A DNA stretch of 64,000 nt from contig OX422210.1 in assembly GCA_949130495.1 (NCBI GenBank), forward strand, positions 192,123,619-192,187,618, given 5' to 3'. The notes beneath the pieces are model-generated. The model ran no database searches, was not told the DNA's origin, and worked only from the letters and a program-made list of their open reading frames with translations. The DNA comes from Sambucus nigra. Taxonomy: Eukaryota > Streptophyta > Magnoliopsida > Dipsacales > Adoxaceae. The position numbers and the translations under genes were made by a program. Below, piece by piece: positions 9,969-22,768 of this stretch (position 1 is the first letter of the stretch; every line of letters begins with the position of its first letter).

Positions 9969-12944
9969 TGTGACACCCCGACTAATTAAATACCGGGTAG
10001 CTACTCCTTTATTAAATTAATACAAAATGCCAAGTTGGTTCAGTTAATAGCATCACTGTCGAAAACATTTTTGATTTCTAACCACCTAGTATTTAAAAAG
10101 TAAGTTGTCAAATTTTAATTTAAATCCGATTAACATGCGATAAATGAAATGTAAAAGAATGACATCACCAAACACCATAAGGTCTCAAATAAAGTAACCA
10201 ACAAATAATAATAAGTCTGGAGGAAATACTCCTCGCAACAATCTCAATATGGAAATAGATGAAACAGGTCTGCATCCTGAATTAATTACAAACCAAAGTC
10301 TGAATAACTGAAATATAAAAAGTCTCTAATAGAAATGGGCAACATGCCCTAAAAATGATGAAACTGAATATGGAGTCAAGACTGGAAAATGAGGCGTCTA
10401 ATATCAAAGCCCTGTAACTTCCATAACAGCTACAGCTCGTCACCTGAATAGAGATCCTATGCATGATGTCCATGTGGCTGGGCACCTAAAAAGGTTTTTT
10501 ACAAAAATAGATTTGAAAGCAAACGGGTCAGAGCCCGAAAGTGGAGAGTATTTTAAAGACAACAAGTGCTTTAATAACATTTAAAACAATAAATGTGAAA
10601 TACATGTTAGGACGTGCTCTCACATGAAATACTCACCTCTCGTCTAACTGTGCACTCCTAACGTCCTGTACCCATTCATGTGTTATTTATCTCTAACTAG
10701 ACCGTCGTAAGTTCTAACCCAACTACTCGATTCACAAAATGAATTCCCGATGTTATCACTTAAATAGATAGCTTTACTTGAACTCGGATTCTCAATTATT
10801 ATCATTGCCGTATACTGGAGGTTATCCCTTTATTTATCTTCTCAAGGAGTTACTATAATTTATTCTCATAATTAGACATAACAATTCCTTTTCATTTAAC
10901 CGTATATTATTCACATCATAAATATACAATATAAGCAACCCGAGGCTAAGCTGCGGTGCACACATACTCTGCTATCCATCCCGATACATCACGTACATAA
11001 GGATTACAAATTCCGAATCTCTCAGGAATTGTTAGAATAGGGACAACACACAAAAATGGAGGCGAACATAATTCAACATATCCATGGGTCACGTACATAC
11101 CTACGCTCCATAGTCAGCTGACTTAATAACTCACAATTAAGTCATTCCCTTGAACTATGTCCTTTAGGTACCAAACCAAACTAAATCCGGGCACACGAGG
11201 ATTAGATGGTCCTAAGCGAACGTAAACCTCTCGTGATAGCAAGTATGGTAGGTATGTCATACACAAAAATCATATACTAAGCATTCACACATCTTAGATA
11301 TCTCAATGTTAATAAAGGTACATTCTACATCCTTATACCATTATTCCAATTTTATACATTTTAAGTCTTCCGATAATATAAAATGTAGACTGTCGACACA
11401 TCTCACGTCATAGTTTCTTGTACTTAAAACCTATCTCAAAAGGATTATTAAGTTTCCTATTTTTTTCCACATATAACATCATTATCCTTAAGGTCCTTAC
11501 TTCCGCCCCAAACCTCATTTCATCAATTTATTCAAATTTACTCTTTTAACCCTAATATTATCTCACTCATCGAGTTTCATTAGCTTTTAGAATAATTCCT
11601 CAAATTGAATTCTAATTAAGGTCCAAACTTTATAACCATACCTACTGGTCTTCCTTAAGTCTAAGGATATTCATAAAGTCTCCAATAATATTTTCCAAGG
11701 GTTAACATCATTAAAATTTAACTAGGGGAAATTTTACTCATTATGGGAAGGTCGATCGATCGACCTTGACCCTCGATCGATCGATGGTGGTCGATCGATC
11801 GACTGATGAATGTCGATCGATCGATCGCACCAGGTAGGCTACGGACTGCTTCGTTTTGCAGTCCTCAACTCGTCCCAAAACTCCATTATAATGCCTGAAA
11901 CTTTAATTTAACGTTATAATATCATCATACAACCATCCTGCAACACTGTTAATGTTCTAAAACCAATAATTCATCAACCAAGGGCTTTATTTGGATCAAA
12001 ACTTCATCAAGAACTCTAGTTTTCTATTTTTTTCAAGAACATTAATAAATCTCTTCTTAAATCCATTTTTAGATCATCAAAGGTTATATATTGAATTCAT
12101 AATTTGTCCAGAATATGTCTACATGCAATTCCTAACATATTTCATAGTTTTAATCCTCAAATTCATGGGTCTATATCAATCTTCCAAAACAAAATTTGAT
12201 AATTTCCTAAACATGGAAGAACACATTCATGGAATTAATTGTAACTAAATCACTTGCCTCTAATCTTTCTCTGAATTTGATGTTGAATCTTGAAGGTTGA
12301 ATTGTTCTCTCTCTCTCTCTCTCTCTCTGCAGAATTCTCTTTTCTCTCCCTCTCTACAAGTTCTTCTCTAAAGATGATGATAATGGAGGTTTAGAGGTTG
12401 CCTTAGGAACTTATTTTCTATTTCTTCCAATAACTCCCGTAGCCCATTAAGTCATTTAGTGTAGTTAGTGGGTTTAGTGGATAAAGAATAAGTCAGATTT
12501 TATTTCTAATTTTCGTAGGTTTTAATTCCCAAATTTCCGAAATTACCAAAATGCCCTTTTAAGTTACCAGTATGGCCCAATAATTCCCCAGGACCCAAAC
12601 TTAACCCCCGGCTAGTATTTTCTGACTATTTTGACCCTTCCGAACTCGTTGGCGCACTCAAAATGACCATACAGTTGATGAAAATAAAATTCACTTTTTA
12701 ATTAAAAATTATATTCCTGACGCGACTGTCACGCGCGTCCCAACAAAATTTTCCAAATTGCCGTATTTCAGCCTCGCGACAATTTCAATATTTTTTCAAT
12801 ATTCATATATTGCCATATATACACATTATAATCAAATACCAACTCACATCTCGTTAGTGTTTTATCCGGATCAATTCTCAATTAATTCACATTTAATTTA
12901 ATTAATCCCATAAATAAATATCGATAAAAATGCGGGGTATTACA
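9969..12944 (-). repeat. 3' LTR of element A
   Basis: 2,976 bp. In minus orientation it begins TGTAATACCCCGC and ends GGGGTGTCACA. It contains the TCGATCGA palindrome cluster (11751-11828) and a (CT)n run near 12308-12330 that is longer than in the partner LTR. An 85-codon ORF (11991-12248, plus) occurs in both LTRs simply because they are duplicates. Confidence 0.95.
11751..11828. repeat. TCGATCGA palindrome cluster in A 3' LTR
   Basis: Four blocks of (TCGA)n-type sequence in 78 bp, separated by short spacers (CTTGACCC, TGGTGG, CTGATGAATG). Each block is self-complementary, and neighbouring blocks can also pair with each other. All carry CpG. Confidence 0.95.
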
Positions 12945-12957
12945 TACTTCCCCCCTA
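12945..12957 (-). other. polypurine tract of element A
   Basis: On the minus strand AGGGGGGAAGTA stands directly before the LTR start TGTAATACC. The same tract precedes the 3' LTR of element B. Confidence 0.85.
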
Positions 12958-14432
12958 ATAACAGAATTTCGTCCCGAAATTCGGAACTAAAAAGTACCTG
13001 GTAAAAGTAACTCTGGATAACGTTCGCGCATCTCATCCTCGCGCTCCCATGTGGACTCTTAGACATTGTGATGTCGCCACTGAGCACGCACTAACGGAAC
13101 AATCTTTGACCGCAGTTTTCGCTCACTTTGGTCCAAAATAGCAATCGGCCCCTCCTCATAGGAGCTATCGGGCTGGAGATCTATGTCCTCCAAAGCAATG
13201 TGAGAATGAGCCAAATCATCTCTAAGATATTTCCTTAGCGAGGAAATATGAAACGCATCATGAATCCTATGCAAATGCTCCGGTAACCCAAGTCTATACG
13301 CAACAGACCCAATCCGCTCGATGATAGGAAATGGTCCCACATATCTCGGTGCCAACTTCCCCTTCTTCCCAAATCGCATAATCCCCTTCATAGGAGATAC
13401 TCTGAGTAAAACATGGTCCCCCACTTGGAACTCCCTGAAGAACCTCTTCGCATCAGCATAGCTCTTCTGCCGATCCTGAGCTACCCGAATGCGACTCCGT
13501 ATCAATTATATCCTTGCCGAAGTATCCTGAATCACTTTCGGCCCAAGTAGTTTGTTGTCCCCCACCTCCAACCAACATGCTGGGGAACGACAAGGTCTAC
13601 CGTACAACGCCTCAAATGGAGCCATGCCAATGGTGAACTGGTAGGAGTTATTGTAAGCAAACTCCACCAGTGGAAGATACTTCTCCCATCCACCCCCGAA
13701 GTCAATGATGCGCATCCGCAACATGTCCTCCAATATCTGATTTGTACGCTCGGTTTGCCCATCGGTCTGCGGATGATAAGCCGTACTCAACTGCAATTCC
13801 GTGTCCATGGCCTCCTGAAAACTCTCCCAAAACCGTGAAACAAATATCTTGTCTCTATCGGACATGATATTTAGGTGCACACCGTGAAGTCTCACTATTT
13901 CTGCAATAAAGAGCTGGGCATACTGTCCCGTAGTGTAGTCGGTCCTTACGGGTAGAAAATGAGCGACTTTGGTCAACCTGTCCACAATTTCCCAAATGGA
14001 GTCGTGACCTCTCTCTGACGTAGGCAACCCCGTGATAAAGTCTATGGAGATGCTCTCCCACATCCACATCGCGACCTCTAAAGGCTGTAGAAGTCCTGCC
14101 GGTCTCTGATGGTCCACTTTTACCAGCTGACAAGTGGCGCATTTAGAAATAAACACGACAATATCTCTCTTCATCCCGCTCCACCAATACTGACGTCTCA
14201 TGTCCTGGTACATTTTATCCCCACCGGGATGTACCGCGAACCGTGAGCCGTGCGACTCTGCCATCACCTCGTGTCGCAATTCCTCCCCTTCCGGAACTAC
14301 CAGTCTCCCATTGAAGCGTAATCCCCCGTCTGAGCTAACGGTATAGGACTCGGCTCCCTCTGTTAATAATCTAACTATCTGCTCCTGATAGAACGAGTCA
14401 TTTGCTTGTGCCTTTACCACTCTCGTGACAAT
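12958..14432 (-). pseudogene. element A integrase and chromodomain
   Basis: Zinc-binding N-terminus (HPGGDKMYQ ... SKCATCQL), then the catalytic core with SIDFITGLP, IMSDRDKIF and QTDGQTERTNQ giving the D, D and E residues, then the SYQFTIGMAPFEALYGRPC block. After a stop replacing a Glu codon near 13504, the linker and C-terminal region (LLRVSPMKGIMRF) continue into the chromodomain (LRSKIVPLVRAQWRHHNV), which is broken by a stop at about 13057, again at a Glu codon in B. Role: insertion of cDNA into chromatin, with the chromodomain thought to guide targeting (family knowledge). Confidence 0.9.
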
Positions 14433-16310
14433 CTACGGTGTAACAGTCATCACCGACATGAATGATCGGGCCATTGCATCCTGGTGTCCCAACTCCTTCC
14501 ACTTTGCCTTCCACCCTGCCACCTCATCCACTGGCCTACGACTCAACGCGTCTGCTACCACGTTAGCCTTCCCCGGGTGATATTGGATATCGAACTGATA
14601 ATCCTTCACAAACTCAAGCCACCTCCGTTGTCGCATATTCATCTCCTTTTGCGTGAACAGGTACTGTAGGGACTTGTGGTCCGTGAACAATCGAAACTTC
14701 TCCCCCAAAAGATAATGTCTCCAAATCCGAAGGGCAAATACCACTGCCGCTAACTCCAAATCATGAGTGGGGTAATTCTTCTCGTGAGGCTTAAGCTTAC
14801 GGGAAGCATAAGCTATGGCCTGACTCTCCTGCTGCAATACACCTCCAAGTCCTTGTAAGGATGCATCGGTGTAAACTAGATACTCAACTCCTGGTCTCGG
14901 CAAAGCTAACACGGGTGCTGAGGTCAACTTGTCCTTCAACTCATCAAATGCCAACTGACAGGAATCACTCCAAATGAATGACACACCCTTACGAGTCAGA
15001 TGTGTCAAAGGACCAGCTATCTTGGAGAAACCCTGAATAAACCTCCTGTAGTATCCTGCTAGGCTCAAGAAACTTCGGATCTCAGTCAGTGTCGTGGGTT
15101 ATCCCCACTCCTTCACCGCGGATACCTTTCCCGGATCAACAGATATCCCCCGGTCAGAAATAATATGCCCTAAAAACTGAACCTCCTTCAGCCAAAACTC
15201 GCACTTCTCATACTTTGCATACAGCTCGTTCTGACGTAGCGTCTGCAAAACCTGCCTCAAATGCTCGGCGTGCTCCTCCTCTGTCTGGGAGTAAACCAGA
15301 ATGTCATCAATGAAGATAATGACGAACTGGTCCAGGAACTCTCTGAACACCCTATTCATCAAGTCCATAAACACGGTTGGAGCGTTGGTCAAACCGAAAG
15401 GCATAACCCGAAACTCGTAGGAACCATATCTCGTTAAGAAAGCAGTCTTCGAGACGTCCTCTTCCCTGATACACAACTGATGGTATCCCAATCGCAAATC
15501 AATCTTTGAGAAGAAAGAAGCTCATCTCAACTGATCGAATAAGTCATCGATTCGGGGAAACGGATACTTATTCCGTATCGTGACCTTATTCAACTCCAGG
15601 TAATCCACACACAACCTCAACGATCCATCCCTCTTCTTTACGAATAACACAGGGGCACCCCACGACGAAGTACTCCTTCGAATAAACCCCTGACCCAACA
15701 ACTGCTCAATCTGATCCCGTAACTCTCTCATCTCAGATGGAGCCATACGGTAAGGTGCGCGGGCAATAGGCTGAGTGCCCGGCGTCAAATCAATCACAAA
15801 ATCTATCTCCCTACTTGGAGGTAATCCAGGTATATCCTGAAATACATCGGCGAACTCACTAACAACAGGTATCGAATCAAGTGGTATCACCACTTCCTTA
15901 GAGGTCTCCTCCTCTATGTAGTACAAATGAGTGGACGATCCTCCCTCAGGGCGAGGCATCGCCACTAAAAATATCTCTTGCCCGGGAATGGCAAAGATAA
16001 TACTCCTACTAAAACAGTCATTTATGGCTCGGTACGTAACTAGCCAATCCATACCAATAATGGCGTCATACTCGGTCATCTCTAACACTAACATATCAGT
16101 GGGTAAAGTAAACCTCCCGATCTCTATACCCACACCTCTACACATAAGCGAAATCATGGAACCCCTACTCAACGGTGAGTCTACACAAGTAGCGATGCTC
16201 TCTGCGGTGTCTAATAACCCAATGGTGCGTGCAAATCTCATAGCAATAAAACAGTGTGTAGCCCCCGTGTCAAATAAAATGCGCCCCATAGTCCCCTGAA
16301 TAGAGAACAT
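14433..16310 (-). pseudogene. element A protease, RT and RNase H
   Basis: Protease with active site [10 protein letters not shown] near the start and IIGMDWL. RT with [44 protein letters not shown] and catalytic FIDDILVY. RNase H with [13 protein letters not shown] and [11 protein letters not shown]. Broken by TGA at 15520-15522 (Gly in B), TAA near 15097 (Gln in B) and TAG near 14430 (Gln in B). Most lesions are single codons, so the three domains remain readable. Confidence 0.92.
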
Positions 16311-16320
16311 ACCCTCAATG

Positions 16321-17614
16321 GCTGGTGGATCTTATGGGGCTGCGACCTGCTAGAGCTGATACACTCTCCCATACTGAAGCTGCCCATGCTGAACTGGGAC
16401 TGCTGGAATGGGCAGTAATGCTGCCATCTGTGGCGCTGGGAGGGCGGCGGGAAACATAGGCCTCTGTGGCTCGTGTCGAGCACCCTGCTGCTGTTGCTGT
16501 GGAGCCCTGCCCTTATCAAGAAAATCCTGACGTTTGTGGCCAATCTTACCACAAATGAAACACTTCCCCTGAAAGTTTTCCCCTCGTTGTCCCTGCTGAC
16601 CACGGCCCTGGTGACCGTTACCATTTCTGCCCTGGCCCTGGTGAAACTGCTGCTGTTGACCATTTTGACCCTGCTGGCCCTGATGGCCATTCGGACCCTG
16701 ATGGCCCTGCCTAAAACCTCCCTGACCGTTCCTGAAACCCCCTGATCGGAATCTCTTAGAATCCCCCTGCTTGGAACCCTGATCACCCTGCCTATACTGA
16801 CCCTGAGCTGATTGTGCCCCGCTGGCACCATTTCTCCCTGTCATGCCCTGATGGCTGGACTCTCCTGATCGCTTCCCCTCTGTCAAGTGAAAGCGGTTGT
16901 CCTGGCAATGGAGCAGTGCAGCGTTAACCATATCAGAATAAGTGCCCAACGATAGATTCCCCAACAAGTGCTGACGGATCCTCCAAGTCAACCCATCTGT
17001 AAACTTCTGAATCTTTTTCTCTTCTGTCGGTATCTCATCCGGTACAATGTTCAGTAAGTTAGTGAATTCGGCCTCATACTCGGCCACGGTCTTACCCTCA
17101 TGTCTAAGGCTCATCAACTTCCTCCTTATTTCCGTATGAACAGCTGACGAAAAATATTTGCGGTCGAACCGCACCCAGAACTCCTGTATAGAGAGTGCAT
17201 CTCTCTCCTCTGCGGTGGTAATAGACTCCCACCACTGCAATGCAGATCCCACTAGTTTGAAAGTAGCTAGTATCTGCTTCTGAACATCGGTGCACTCATA
17301 CATCATGAGGTGCCTCTGAATATCCTTCCTCCACTGACTAGATACCACAACATCGGAGCAACCTGCGAACTCCGGAGGGTGTGCTTTCTGAAAAGCATCT
17401 CGAACACGTTCCCAAGCAGACGGAATGCATGTGCCTGAACTGGCGCGGCTACTGGCGCTTGGGGTGGTGCCTGCTGTACAACGGCAAGAGCGGCATTTAC
17501 CGCTTGGGCTACAATGGATGTAACCTCGGCGGCATTCATGGTGCCCTGTACTGGAGCTGGTTGTGGCTCGGGCTGTGCATCCCTAGGAACTCGCTGCGCA
17601 CGTCGTGGAGGCAT
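16321..17614 (-). pseudogene. element A gag
   Basis: Start MPPRRAQRVPRDAQ at 17614, directly after an acceptor-like TTATTTTAG. A one-base frameshift near 17430 moves the frame; the capsid region then reads LVGSALQWWESIT, GKTVAEYEAEFTNL and YSDMVNAALLHCQ. A Gly/Gln-rich basic stretch follows, then a zinc knuckle CFICGKIGHKRQDF in which the last Cys is Phe (16521-16523). Two stops follow near 16350 and 16332 before the protease. Gag forms the particle that packages element RNA. Confidence 0.9.
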
Positions 17615-17783
17615 CTAAAATAAGAGTAAAGTTTATAAGTTCGCAGTTATAAACTTAAAATAGCTGAAGAGCGAAGCATACATAAAGGAATACAACAGTC
17701 CTAAAATATAGGGCTCTACATCAAAGAAAGCTCAGCGGAAACATAATAAGCCGTACAGATCCTAAAGGACACTAGAACCTGAT

Positions 17784-17795
17784 GCTCTGATACCA
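17784..17795 (-). other. primer binding site of element A
   Basis: Minus-strand TGGTATCAGAGC, complementary to the 3' end of plant initiator methionine tRNA, two bases inside the 5' LTR. Confidence 0.9.
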
Positions 17796-17797
17796 CC

Positions 17798-20735
17798 TGT
17801 GATACCCCGACTAATTAAATACCGGGTAGCTAATCCTTTATTAAATTAATACAAAATGCCAAGTTGGTTCAGTTAATAGCATCACTGTCGAAAACATTTT
17901 TGATTTCTAACCACCTAGTATTTAAAAAGTAAGTTGTCAAATTTTAATTTAAATCCGATTAACATGCGATAAATGAAATGTAAAAGAATGACATCACCAA
18001 ACACCATAAGGTCTCAAATAAAGTAACCAACAAATAATAATAAGTCTCGAGGAAATACTCCTCACAACAATCTCAATATGGAAATAGATGAAACAGGTCT
18101 GCATCCTGAATTAATTACAAACCAAAGTCTGAATAACTGAAATATAAAAAGTCTCTAATAGAAATGGGTAACATGCCCTACAAATGATGAAACTGAATAT
18201 GGAGTCAAGACTGGAAAATGAGGCATCTAGTATCAAAGCCCTGTAACTTTCACAGCAGCTACAGCTCGTCACCTGAATAGAGATCCTATGCACGATGTCC
18301 ATGTGGCTGGGCACCTAAAAAGGCTTTTTACAAAAATAGATTTGAAAGAAAACGGGTCAGAGCCCGAAAGTGGAGAGTATTTTAAAAACAGTAAGTGCTT
18401 TAATAACATTTAAAACAATGAATGCGAAATAAAAGTTAGGACGTGCTCTCACATGAAATACTCACCTCTCGTCTAACTGTGCACTCCTAACGTTCCTATA
18501 CCCATTCATGTGTTATTTATCTCTAACTAGACCGTCTTAAGTTCTAACCCAACTACTCGATTCACAAAATGAATTCCCGATGTTATCACTTAAATAGATA
18601 GCTTTACTTGAACTCGGATTCTCAGTTATTAGCATTACCGTATACTGGAGGTTATCCCTTTATTTATCTTCTCAAGGAGTTACTATAATTTATTCTCATA
18701 ATTAGACATAACAATTCCTTTTCATTTAACCGTATATTATTCACATCATAAATATACAATATAAGCACCCCGAGGCTAAGCTGCGGTGCACACATACTCT
18801 GCTATCCATCCCGGTACATCACGTACATAAGGATTACAAATTCCGAATCTCTCAGGAATTGTTAGAATAAGCACAACACACAAAAATGGAGGCGAACATA
18901 ATTCAACATATCCATGGGTCACGTACATACCTACGCTCCATAGTCAGCTGACTTAATAACTCACAATTAAGTCATTCCCTTGAACTATGTCCTCTAGGTA
19001 CCAAACTAAATCCGGGCACACAAGGATTAGATGGCCCTAAGCGAACGTAAACCTCCCGTGATAGGAAGTATGGTAGGTATGTCATACACAAAAATCATAT
19101 ACTAAGCATTAACACATCTTAAATATCTCAATGTTAATAAAGGTACATTCTACATCCTTATACCATTATTCCAATTTTATACATTTTAAGTCTTCCGATA
19201 ATATAAAATGTAGACTGTCGACACATCTCACGTCATAGTTTCTTGTACTTAAAACCTATCTCAAAGGGATTATTAAGTTTCCTATTTTTTCCACATATAA
19301 CATCATTATCCTTAAGGTCCTGACTTCTGCCCCAAACCTCATTTCATCAATTTATTCAAATTTACTCTTTTAACCCTAATATTATCTCACTCATCGAGTT
19401 TCATTAGCTTTTAGAATAATTCCTCAAATTGAATTATAATTAAGGTCCAAACTTTATAACCATACCTACTGGTCTTCCTTAAGTCTAAGGATATTCATAA
19501 AGTCTCCAATAATATTTTCCAAGGGTTAACATCATTAAAATTTAACTAGGGGAAATTTTACTCATTCTGGGAAGGTCGATCGATCGACCTTGACCCTCGA
19601 TCGATCGATGGTGGTCGATCGATCGACTGATGAATGTCGATCGATCGATCGCACCAGGTAGGCTACGGACTGCTTCATTTTGCAGTCCTCAACTCGTCCC
19701 GAAACTCCATTATAATGCATGAAACTTTAATTTAACGTTATAATATCATCATACAACCATCCTACAACATTGTTAACGTTCTAAAACCAATAATTCATCA
19801 ACCAAGGGCTTTATTTGGATCAAAACTTCATCAAGAACTCTAGTTTTCTATTTCTTTCAAGAACACTAATAAATCTCTTCTTAAATCCGTTTTTAGATCA
19901 TCAAGGGTTATATCTTGAATTCATAATTCATCCAGAATATGTCTACATGCAATTCCTAACATATTTCATAGTTTTAATCCTCAAATTCATGGGTCTATAT
20001 CAATCTTCCAAAACAAAATTTGATAATTTCCTAAACATGGAAGAACACATTCATGGAATTAATTGTAACTAAATCACTTGCCTCTAATATTTCTCTGAAT
20101 TTGATGTTGAATCTTGAAGGTTGAATTTTTCTCTCTCTCTCTCTCTCTACAAGTTCTTCTCTAAAGATGATGACAATGGAGGTTTAGAGGTTGCCTTAGG
20201 AACTTCTTTTATATTTCTTCCAATAACTCCCGTAGCCCATTAAGTCATTTAGTGTAGTTAGTGGGTTTAGTGGATAAAGAATAAGTCAGATTTTATTTCT
20301 AATTTTCGTGGGTTTTAATTCCCAAATTTCCGAAATTACCAAAATGCCCTTTTAAGTTACCGGTATGGACCAATAATTCCCCGGGACCCAAACTTAACCC
20401 CCGGCTAGTGTTTTTTGACTATTTTGACCCTTCCAGACTCGTTGGCGCACTCAAAATGATCATACGATTGATGAAAATAAAATTAACTTTTTAATTAAAA
20501 ATTATATTCCTGACGCGACTGTCACGCGCGTCCCAACAAAATTTCCCAAATTGCCGTATTTCAGCCTCGCGACAATTTCAATATTTTCAATATTTAGATA
20601 TTACCATATATACACATTATAATCAAATACCAACTCACATCTTGTTAGTGTTTTATTCGGATTAATTCTCGATTAATTCACATTTAATTTAATTAATCCC
20701 ATAAATAAATATCGATAAAAATGCGGGGTATTACA
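17798..20735 (-). repeat. 5' LTR of element A
   Basis: 2,938 bp, near-identical over its length to 9969-12944. Visible differences are scattered substitutions plus a shorter (CT)n tract near 20129-20147. The TCGATCGA cluster is conserved at 19574-19652. Confidence 0.95.
19574..19652. repeat. TCGATCGA palindrome cluster in A 5' LTR
   Basis: Same block and spacer order as 11751-11828 in the other LTR, with no unit gained or lost. Confidence 0.95.
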
Positions 20736-22330
20736 GCAGCTTTCACCTGAAAAGAATGAACTCCTTGCTCATAATGAGGAAGAAGCCACATGAGACTCTG
20801 CTCGAGTACGCCAAGCATTATTGGGAAGTTTTTAATGAAGTGGAAGACTGCTTGATACAACATTGACCAATCTTGAGAGATGGGAGCTGATCACCTTTCT
20901 AAAACACAACTTAAATATATTTGTATGTGCGTTATACGACATATTAGGAATCGATTCTACGATCACCTTCCACCATCTTTATATATATTTGGTGTTCAAG
21001 CCGATCACACAAAAGGTTCGCCCAATAGTCTCGGAGAAGGCAAGGGCGATAGAAAAGAAGGTAAGGAAACTTCTAAGGGCAAAGTCCATCAGCGAAGTTT
21101 AATTCCCAAAGTAGCTCTCGAATCCAGTTGTAGTTCGCAAAAGCAATGGTAGTTAGAGAGTTTGTATAGACTTCACTGACCTTGACTGGGCTTGCCCTAA
21201 GGACATTTTACCCCTTCCAAAGATACATCAACTGGTCGATGCCACCATTACTCGTGAATAGATGAGTTTTCTGAATGCTTATTCGGGGTATCACCAGATT
21301 CCTCTATTTGACATCGATGATAAATCTTTATTTATAACACCATTGAGTTTGTATTGTTACAAAGTCATACCATTCGGTCGTAAGAATTCCGAAGCCACCT
21401 ACCAGAGACTGGTCACAAAGGTGTTCAAAAAATAAATGGGGGAAACAATGGAAGTGTACATTAACGATATGCTCGTCAAAAGCAGAAGCAAAAGAGACCA
21501 TCTTAGAAACCTGACCAACACCTTTAAAATCCTCGGGCACTATCGAATGAAGCTCAACTCGAGCAATTGCTCATTCGGGGTCCAGTCAGGAAAATTTCTA
21601 GATTAACTGGTCAGTAAAAGGGGAATCGAGTCAAACCGAGATCATATAAAGGCTATCAAGAGTGTCCAGTCGATCCGAACATTACTTGAGATCCAAAAGC
21701 CCACTGAGATGCTAGCAGTGCTCAATCTCTTTATCTCCAAGTCATTAGAGCGCTATCGATCATTCTTTTAGCTCCCTCGAGAAAGAGAAAGGTCTCACCT
21801 GGAATGACAAATGCTCAAAAGCTCTAAAAGGAATTAAGCCTTATATGAGCAAACCTCCTTTACTGGTAATTCCCAATCAAGGGGAGCTTCACTACCTCTA
21901 CCTTGCAATTTTTGAGCCACGCGGCAAGTTCGCCCTTGGTATGTGAGAAAGAAGAAAAATAGTTTCGTACTTATTATGCTAGTAAAATGCTCCTGAATGC
22001 CGAGAAGCGCTACTTGCTGCTGGAAAAATTGGCTCATATATTAGTGATAGCTTCCCGAAAGCTTAAGAAATACTTCGAATGCCACTTTATTACTGTCATT
22101 ACTTATTTCCCCCGTAAGGATTTCATTTGCAAAGACGATCTCTCTAAGAGAATGTGAAAACAGTTAGTAGAAGTACGGAGGTTTGACATTCACTTTCATC
22201 CCAGGACGACAGTCAAGGGACATATATTGGTCGACTTTATAGCGGAATTCACATGAGATAGTTCGATCGACTAATAGCTGGCTGAGCAATCAAAAGTCCA
22301 TGCGCAGAGTCAGCCCGAGAACTAGACTTT
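20736..22330 (+). pseudogene. T1 gag end, protease gap, RT and RNase H remnants
   Basis: After the A element, gag resumes (SFHLKRMNSLL, PHETLLEYAKHYWEVFNEVED). RT signatures follow in shifting frames: PITQKVRPIVSEKARAIEKK near 20990, LVNR then YRGITRFLY-like remains near 21280, PFGRKNSEATYQRLV near 21371 and VYINDMLVKSR near 21457 (normally VYVDDML). RNase H remnants lie at 21800-22230. Many stops and frameshifts. No intact protease is visible, so T1 appears internally deleted between gag and RT. T1 is older than the element inserted in it. Confidence 0.75.
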
Positions 22331-22768
22331 ATATGTCGATGGTCCTTTCAATTCTAAAGGAGCAGACATATGAATTTTTCTCATAACTCCAGAAGGCGTA
22401 ATGATCGAGCAAGGGATCATATTGGGATTTGAAGCCTCCAACAATGAGGTCGAGTACGAAGCACTTATAGCTGGCCTATGCAAGGGCCATTCGTTGGGGG
22501 CAAATCAGCTCAAAGTATACTGCGACTCCAAACTAGTGTCCAACCAAGTCAGTGGGGACTTCAATCCCAAGGATGATAGAATGGCAACCTGCCTAGCAGT
22601 GATGCGCAAGCTAATGATGAAATTTGAGGAAATCGACATTTAACAGTTCCTCGAGGGGCATAACAGTCATGTGTATACCTTAGCAACCCTAAGCTTAGTT
22701 GTAAACTCCGATCTCAAGAGAATAATCGAAGTGGAATCCCTCACCAAGCCCAATATCGACAAAACGAC
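22331..22768 (+). pseudogene. T1 second (archaeal-type) RNase H
   Basis: The 81-codon open part 22401-22643 reads [38 protein letters not shown] and [12 protein letters not shown], the extra RNase H that marks the Tat lineage. It continues ATLSLVVNSDLKRIIEVE to 22768, where the CACTA-type end interrupts it. Integrase and 3' LTR of T1 are not in the window. Confidence 0.85.

Larger units (their letters stand above)
9969..20735 (-). mobile_element. Ty3/gypsy chromovirus A, full length, nested in T1 gag
   Basis: 10.77-kb element with two long LTRs, TSD GCAGC at 9964-9968 and 20736-20740, coding on the minus strand, initiator-Met primer site and polypurine tract. Domain order gag, protease, RT, RNase H, integrase, chromodomain. 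LTRs near 2.9 kb and the post-integrase chromodomain fit the Tekay/Del-like chromovirus group (inference). Multiple stops make it non-autonomous now. Confidence 0.95.

Noticed and set aside
11991..12248. 85-codon ORF found in both A LTRs (also 19815-20072)
   Set aside because: Present twice only because LTRs are duplicates; hydrophobic AT-rich composition and no domain.
15931..16299. 122-codon plus-strand ORF and similar ORFs opposite A and B pol
   Set aside because: Shadow frames of the retroelement coding strand without domains.
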